Of a stretch of DNA of 8,770 nt, positions 6,632-8,770 are shown piece after piece (position 1 is the stretch's first letter; every line of letters begins with the position of its first letter). The DNA is taken from assembly GCA_036660175.1 (NCBI GenBank), contig JAVXBD010000055.1, forward strand, positions 1 through 8,770, read 5' to 3'. The position numbers and the translations under genes were made by a program. This DNA is from Christensenella sp036660175 (lineage in GTDB: Bacteria; Bacillota; Clostridia; Christensenellales; Christensenellaceae). A model generated the notes under the pieces. That model ran no database searches, was not told where the DNA came from, and was given only the letters and a program-made list of their open reading frames with translations.

Positions 6632-7362
6632 ACCGCCACTCCCCCACTGTATTCAAGCATAATCTCATCAAAACACATTTTTTGTTTAATGTTTATTTTT
6701 CCAATATGCCAAAGTTCCAGCAATGCTACAAAAGTCACTGCCACTTCCATTTGTGTCACCGAATCTTCAAATAACATAGAAAACTTCATTTTTTTCTCTT
6801 TTTTTAACCGATCAACAATTTTTTTCTTTTGCTGACGAATACTAAATACGTCACTGTGTATTTCAACATTTTTATAAAACACTTCCGGACTTTTTTTGTT
6901 TTTCAATACTGCCAAAAAAGCCTGATAAAGCAAGTCCGTACTGGCATCTTCAATAATGATTTCCTGCTCTAAGTCAAATAATTCTTCAGGTAGCTTATAA
7001 TAGACATCTTTTGCACTATTTTCCATATTCAGCAGCCGCTCACTAGCCTGTTTATATAATTTATAGGCTCTTAGGCGCTCAATCAGTTCTGTTTCAGGAT
7101 CTACAAACTCACTATCTTGAAGTTCCTCTCTTTTTGCAGGCAGCAAAGAGCGTGACTTGATGTATAAAAGTGTTGCCGCCATATTTAAAAACTCGCTTGC
7201 TCTGTCCATATCAATTTCTTCAATTTGTTCCATATACAAAAGATATTGCTCTGTAATTTCAGAAACAAATATATCCTGCAAATCTATTTTTGCTTTATTT
7301 ATCAGATGCAGCAATAAATCAAGAGGTCCTTCAAATTGTGCCAGTTTTATATTATAAGCCAT
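6628..7362 (-). CDS. scpA: Segregation and condensation protein A (kleisin)
   Basis: ScpA (244 residues) is the kleisin that bridges the two SMC heads and binds ScpB. The N-terminal domain has the family hallmark FEGPLDLLLHLINKAKIDLQD (10-30) and the ITEQYLLYMEQIEEIDMDRASEFLNMAATLLYIKSRSLLP helices (about 36-75). The middle is charged and less conserved. The C-terminal winged helix includes VTFVALLELWHIGKINIKQ (roughly 208-226), which contacts the SMC head. Length is normal. The ATG at 7362 is 9 nt after the M50 gene stop; the upstream sequence (TAGTGAAAAATT) has almost no Shine-Dalgarno match, so initiation may depend on ribosomes finishing the upstream gene. The 3' end overlaps scpB by 4 nt. 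Confidence 0.95.
   Translation of the reverse strand: MAYNIKLAQFEGPLDLLLHLINKAKIDLQDIFVSEITEQYLLYMEQIEEIDMDRASEFLNMAATLLYIKSRSLLPAKREELQDSEFVDPETELIERLRAYKLYKQASERLLNMENSAKDVYYKLPEELFDLEQEIIIEDASTDLLYQAFLAVLKNKKSPEVFYKNVEIHSDVFSIRQQKKKIVDRLKKEKKMKFSMLFEDSVTQMEVAVTFVALLELWHIGKINIKQKMCFDEIMLEYSGGVAV
6639..6645 (-). promoter_or_regulatory. Ribosome binding site for the TTG start of scpB, inside scpA
   Basis: GGGGGAG on the minus strand lies 7 nt before the TTG start. It sits in the last codons of scpA, where it encodes part of the glycine-valine tail, so one sequence serves both coding and initiation. Confidence 0.6.
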
Positions 7363-7371
7363 AATTTTTCA

Positions 7372-8025
7372 CTATACGATTGGTAGAAACAAACTGAAAA
7401 ACGCTTTGTATACACTCATCAGCCAGTTTGTAAAATTACCTAATATAAACCCTGTTGCACCCGTTAAGATCAGTACCAATAGGATAATAAATCCATATTT
7501 TTGCAGTATTGTAACAACTCCAGATGCCTTTCGCACAAAAAGTCCGCTGATTAACTGAAACCCATCAAGCGGCGGTATCGGAATTAAATTGAAGATACCC
7601 AGAGTAATGTTTAGATAAACAATCGGCAGCATAATGTTTACAAATATTTGGTTTGCAAAGCCGAATCCATACACCGCAATCATCAATACCCCATAGGCAA
7701 TAAACGACATGATAAAGTTCGCAATCACTCCTGAAACAGAAACAATTACAAGGTCTTTGCGTGGATGCTTAAAGTTTCTTGAATTGATGGGTACTGGTTT
7801 TGCCCAGCCAAATCGAAATAACAACAGACAAATTGTTCCAACCAAATCCAAATGTTTTGTCGGATCCAGTGTCATTCTGCCTAAATTCCTCGCCGTTGGA
7901 TCGCCGCACCTAAATGCAGCGTAAGCGTGTGCACATTCGTGAATGGATAATGCCAATAGCACCGCTGGTATGCTGTATAGCAGCGACATCCAATACATCG
8001 GATTCGAAAAATTAGAAAATATCAT
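7372..8025 (-). CDS. Site-2 protease family (M50) integral membrane zinc metalloprotease
   Basis: This 217-residue polytopic membrane protein has the zinc-binding HExxH motif HECAH (29-33) in its first hydrophobic region. The second M50 signature is NLIPIPPLDG (146-155), where D154 is the third zinc ligand. FGWAKPVPIN (72-81) is typical of the short, PDZ-less rhomboid-sized M50 family found next to scpA in Bacillota. Hydrophobic segments lie around 13-28, 62-72, 93-120, 129-150 and 170-198. Such proteins cleave substrates within the membrane; the substrate of this subgroup is not known to me. The ATG at 8025 has AGAGG 8 nt upstream. It follows the phosphorylase gene after 111 nt and precedes scpA by 9 nt. 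Family identity is firm, physiological role is not. Confidence 0.92.
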   Translation of the reverse strand: MIFSNFSNPMYWMSLLYSIPAVLLALSIHECAHAYAAFRCGDPTARNLGRMTLDPTKHLDLVGTICLLLFRFGWAKPVPINSRNFKHPRKDLVIVSVSGVIANFIMSFIAYGVLMIAVYGFGFANQIFVNIMLPIVYLNITLGIFNLIPIPPLDGFQLISGLFVRKASGVVTILQKYGFIILLVLILTGATGFILGNFTNWLMSVYKAFFSLFLPIV

Positions 8026-8136
8026 TCTTTATACCTCTTATATCAATTTCATTGGCAATGATGCCCTATACATAGATGCAACTCTTCGCCATGATGTCCA
8101 TTATTTATACTTTTTGTGCAGAATACTGTATTTTGA

Positions 8137-8770
8137 TTACACTCTTTTAATAAAGCCATCAATCAATATACACATTTTATCCGCAACTTTTGCGCCTGCT
8201 TCCAGTACTTCTTCCATTGTCAGTGCGTGTTTTGCTACGCCTGCTGCCAGATTGCTAATACATGAAATCACCGCTGTTTTTGCACCTGCGTGTGTTGCAG
8301 CCACCACTTCATGCACAGTAGACATACCCACTGCATCTGCCCCCAGTACACGCAAAGCCTTGATTTCTGCCGGAGTTTCGTAAGACGGCCCAACCATATA
8401 AGCATAGATGCCTTCTCTCATTAATAACCCGTTTTCTTGGGCAATATCCAAAATTATTCTGTTCAAATCCTTTGAATATGCAAAAGACATATCCGGAAAC
8501 CGCACCCCTAATTCTTCTATGTTTTTCCCAGTCAAACAATTATGCGTAGAAAAATTGATGTGGTCCTGAACAATCATCAAATCTCCCGCATGAAAATCGG
8601 TGTTGATACCGCCTGCGGCATTTGTCAGCAGCACCGTCTTTGCACCAAGCAGCAAAACAGTACGCAATGGAATCACTGTTTGTTCTGCACTATATCCCTC
8701 ATAGCAGTGAAATCTTCCCGCAAAAAGTGCAACCTTTTTACCTTCTATACACCCAAACGTCAACTTCCCT
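8137..8770 (-). CDS. punA: Purine nucleoside phosphorylase, class II (trimeric), 5' end outside window
   Basis: About 211 C-terminal residues are visible; the frame stays open to the right edge, and about 60 N-terminal residues should lie beyond it. The enzyme cleaves (deoxy)guanosine and inosine with phosphate to free base and (deoxy)ribose-1-phosphate in purine salvage. Conserved blocks match the human/Bacillus PupG type: GRFHCYEGYS (phosphate and sugar binding; His and Tyr present), TNAAGG, DHINF, VRFPDMSFAYS, GPSYETPAE (base-binding Glu), GADAVGMSTV, and SCISNLAAG (base-binding Asn). The usual STVPEV reads STVHEV, a small change outside the known catalytic residues. A TTG at 8763 is in frame but the homology continues upstream of it (GKL before TFG), so it is not the start. 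In Bacillota this gene often follows deoB, which may lie just outside. No terminator is visible after its stop. Confidence 0.94.
   Translation of the reverse strand, partial: GKLTFGCIEGKKVALFAGRFHCYEGYSAEQTVIPLRTVLLLGAKTVLLTNAAGGINTDFHAGDLMIVQDHINFSTHNCLTGKNIEELGVRFPDMSFAYSKDLNRIILDIAQENGLLMREGIYAYMVGPSYETPAEIKALRVLGADAVGMSTVHEVVAATHAGAKTAVISCISNLAAGVAKHALTMEEVLEAGAKVADKMCILIDGFIKRV

Noticed and set aside
7943..8383. Open frame of 146 codons on the plus strand across the phosphorylase-M50 gap
   Set aside because: It overlaps the 3' end of the phosphorylase gene and the start of the M50 gene in antisense; low-complexity Ala/Ser/Thr translation with no recognisable motif.

Overview
The window comes from an AT-rich, low-G+C genome. 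Every convincing gene lies on the minus strand, so transcription runs from high to low coordinates. Gene content and strong AGGAGG-type ribosome binding sites, together with two TTG starts, point to an anaerobic member of the Bacillota, probably class Clostridia. Genus cannot be decided from the sequence alone. I see no mobile element, CRISPR array, tRNA or rRNA.

Right half (8770 down to 5310), in transcription order: the 3' part of a class II purine nucleoside phosphorylase gene (it enters from beyond the right edge), a site-2-protease-like M50 membrane metalloprotease, scpA, scpB (the two non-SMC subunits of the condensin complex) and an RluB-type pseudouridine synthase. The M50 gene, scpA and scpB are tightly packed: 9 nt between the first two and a 4-nt overlap between scpA and scpB. 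rluB follows scpB after about 53 nt. This is a conserved housekeeping block in Bacillota. A 111-nt gap separates the phosphorylase gene from the M50 gene.

Left half (5075 down to 36): after a 234-nt intergenic region with a plausible promoter comes a five-gene operon for a biotin-dependent, sodium-pumping decarboxylase. The order is acyl-CoA carboxyltransferase (12S/MmdA-like), small membrane anchor subunit (OadG/MmdD-like), stand-alone biotin carrier protein, sodium-translocating membrane subunit (OadB/MmdB), and a 2-oxoacid carboxyltransferase (5S/OadA-like, without its own biotin domain). Spacers are 15 to 33 nt, each gene has its own Shine-Dalgarno site, and the operon ends in a strong hairpin terminator at 36..81.

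How they work together: a carboxyl group is moved from a donor to biotin on the carrier protein, and the membrane subunit then decarboxylates carboxybiotin while exporting Na+. The operon carries both an acyl-CoA-type and an oxoacid-type carboxyltransferase but only one carrier and one pump. The complex could therefore accept two donors, or act as a transcarboxylase between an acyl-CoA and pyruvate/oxaloacetate. The acyl-CoA-type subunit is divergent at the loops that normally bind and activate the thioester, so its true substrate is uncertain. That is the most interesting point in an otherwise ordinary chromosomal region.
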